This document shows, piece by piece, positions 22,512 to 23,334 of a stretch of DNA of 23,334 nt (the first letter of the stretch is position 1; every line of letters begins with the position of its first letter). The stretch covers positions 1 to 23,334 of the forward strand of contig CAKSER010000027.1 of the NCBI GenBank assembly GCA_934447715.1, in the 5' to 3' direction. A program made the translations under genes and the position numbers. The notes beneath the pieces are model-generated. The model did not search any database and was not told where the DNA came from. It saw only the letters and a list, made by a program, of their open reading frames with translations. The DNA comes from an uncultured Eubacteriales bacterium. Its GTDB lineage: Bacteria > Bacillota > Clostridia > Oscillospirales > CAG-272.

Positions 22512-22632
22512 GATCGTGGATTATAATTTTTTGAATATCTATAATTGGTTATATAATTGACTGCAGCCGATGTATTTCCGCATGTTTTAACCGGCTGCTG
22601 TATTGAGCAGATAATTAAGCAGGGAATAATAA

Positions 22633-23334
22633 ATGAGCTTTAACGAGGGAAAAAAGAAACATACCGACAAAAAAGGAAGATACAGCTCGTGCGATGGCCG
22701 CAGAAATGCAAAAAGCAGGCCGCAAAGCAGCGGATTTGAAAGAGCACGGCCCGAGGAGGGCAGCGATGCCTCATATGTTGTCGGAAGAAATGCCGTTTTG
22801 GAGCTTCTTAAAAGCGGCAGGGACATAAATAAAATATATGTAAAAAAAGGCGAAAAAACCGGCTCGCTTGTGTTGATCGAGGCAAAGGCGCTCGAAAAGG
22901 CGGTTCCTCTTGTCGAGGTCGAGACAGCCAAGCTCGATATGATGGCGCAGGGGCTCAATCACCAGGGCGTTATCGCGTCAGCTGCCTTAAAGGACTATGT
23001 TACGGTAGATGAAATTCTCGATTTTGCAAGGCAGAAGGGAGAAAAGCCGTTTGTTGTCATGGCAGACGGAATTGAGGATCCGCAGAATCTCGGGACGCTT
23101 ATCAGGGTCTGCGAGGGGTGCGGCGTTCACGGGCTTATCATTCCGAAAAGGAGAGCGGTGGGACTTACCGCTTCCGCAGGAAGAAGCTCGGCAGGAGCAT
23201 TTGAGCTTGTGCCGATAGCGCAGGTTACAAATCTTGCATCGGTTGTGGACGAGCTCAAGGAAAAGGGACTTTGGATATATTCCGCAGAGGCAGGAGGTAC
23301 AAGGCTTTACGACTGTGATATGGACAGAGCAGCC
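22633..23334 (+). CDS. rlmB: 23S rRNA (guanosine-2'-O)-methyltransferase RlmB, 3' truncated by the window
   Basis: SpoU/TrmH-family (SPOUT) enzyme that 2'-O-methylates a guanosine of 23S rRNA (G2251 in E. coli). The open frame runs from ATG 22633 (AGGGA upstream) to the window end, 234 codons without a stop, so the last 20-40 residues are missing. Residues 1-46 are a basic, low-complexity N-terminal extension. YVVGRNAVLELLKSG (48-62) opens the substrate-binding domain, and LNHQGVIA marks its end. The SPOUT motifs follow: ADGIEDPQNLGTLIRVCEGC then GVHGLIIPKRRAVGLT and AGRSSAGAFELVPIAQVTN. Motif 1 reads NLGTLIR with the expected Asn and Arg. Its neighbourhood to a SigH-like gene parallels Bacillus, where rlmB (yacO) lies two genes from sigH. 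Confidence 0.94.
   Translation, partial: MSFNEGKKKHTDKKGRYSSCDGRRNAKSRPQSSGFERARPEEGSDASYVVGRNAVLELLKSGRDINKIYVKKGEKTGSLVLIEAKALEKAVPLVEVETAKLDMMAQGLNHQGVIASAALKDYVTVDEILDFARQKGEKPFVVMADGIEDPQNLGTLIRVCEGCGVHGLIIPKRRAVGLTASAGRSSAGAFELVPIAQVTNLASVVDELKEKGLWIYSAEAGGTRLYDCDMDRAA

Overview
The window looks like a chromosomal segment of a low-to-mid GC, endospore-forming Gram-positive bacterium of the class Clostridia (an Oscillospiraceae/Ruminococcaceae-type gut lineage is plausible, but the genus cannot be read from this sequence). The main evidence is a complete spoIIAA-spoIIAB-sigF operon. AGGAG-type ribosome binding sites, several near-consensus SigA promoters, many U-tract terminators and a fmt-rsmB pair agree with this. 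I see no phage, transposon, IS element or CRISPR array; apart from small lipoproteins it reads as core genome.

Layout. (1) 1-2742: a SigA promoter and a long structured leader that looks like a transcription-terminating riboswitch, then mgtE (Mg2+ channel) and tcdA (tRNA t6A dehydratase), closed by a strong hairpin. (2) 2760-6021, minus strand: fmt and rsmB overlapping by ATGA, followed by an orphan glycyl-radical-enzyme activase. (3) 6081-7528, minus: aspartate kinase with its own promoter and terminator. (4) 7688-10194, plus: a CtpE-like P-type cation ATPase. (5) 10210-10945, minus: a CarD-family transcription factor behind an unusually long structured leader. (6) 11047-12059, minus: a D-2-hydroxyacid dehydrogenase. 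(7) 12133-13381, plus: a transglutaminase-like lipoprotein, convergent with the next block. (8) 13399-16639, minus: TetR regulator, PAQR/hemolysin III membrane protein and long-chain acyl-CoA ligase, with two perfect TetR-type palindromes at the TetR promoter. (9) 16681-18878, plus: tRNA-Ser(GGA), then a Na+/phosphate cotransporter with a PhoU-like tail preceded by PhoP-box-like repeats. (10) 18897-20986, minus: the spoIIA operon and a small lipoprotein. (11) 21301-23334, plus: a SigH-like sigma factor divergent from spoIIA, a degenerate tRNA-like element, a double zinc-ribbon protein and the start of rlmB, which runs off the window.

How the parts connect. Blocks 10 and 11 put the forespore sigma operon back to back with a SigH-like sigma gene. 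SigH transcribes spoIIA in Bacillus, and rlmB lies near sigH there, which supports the identification. Block 8 may be a small lipid-homeostasis unit (regulator, membrane sensor-like protein, fatty-acid activation). Three ion transporters have visible upstream regions; two of these, at mgtE and at the Na/Pi gene, carry control elements that match their presumed substrates.

The most interesting non-coding signals are the mgtE leader with mutually exclusive terminator and antiterminator helices, the tRNA-like element at 21905-21975, the paired TetR operators, the Pho-box-like array and the long carD leader. All structure calls are by eye; no folding or database search was run.
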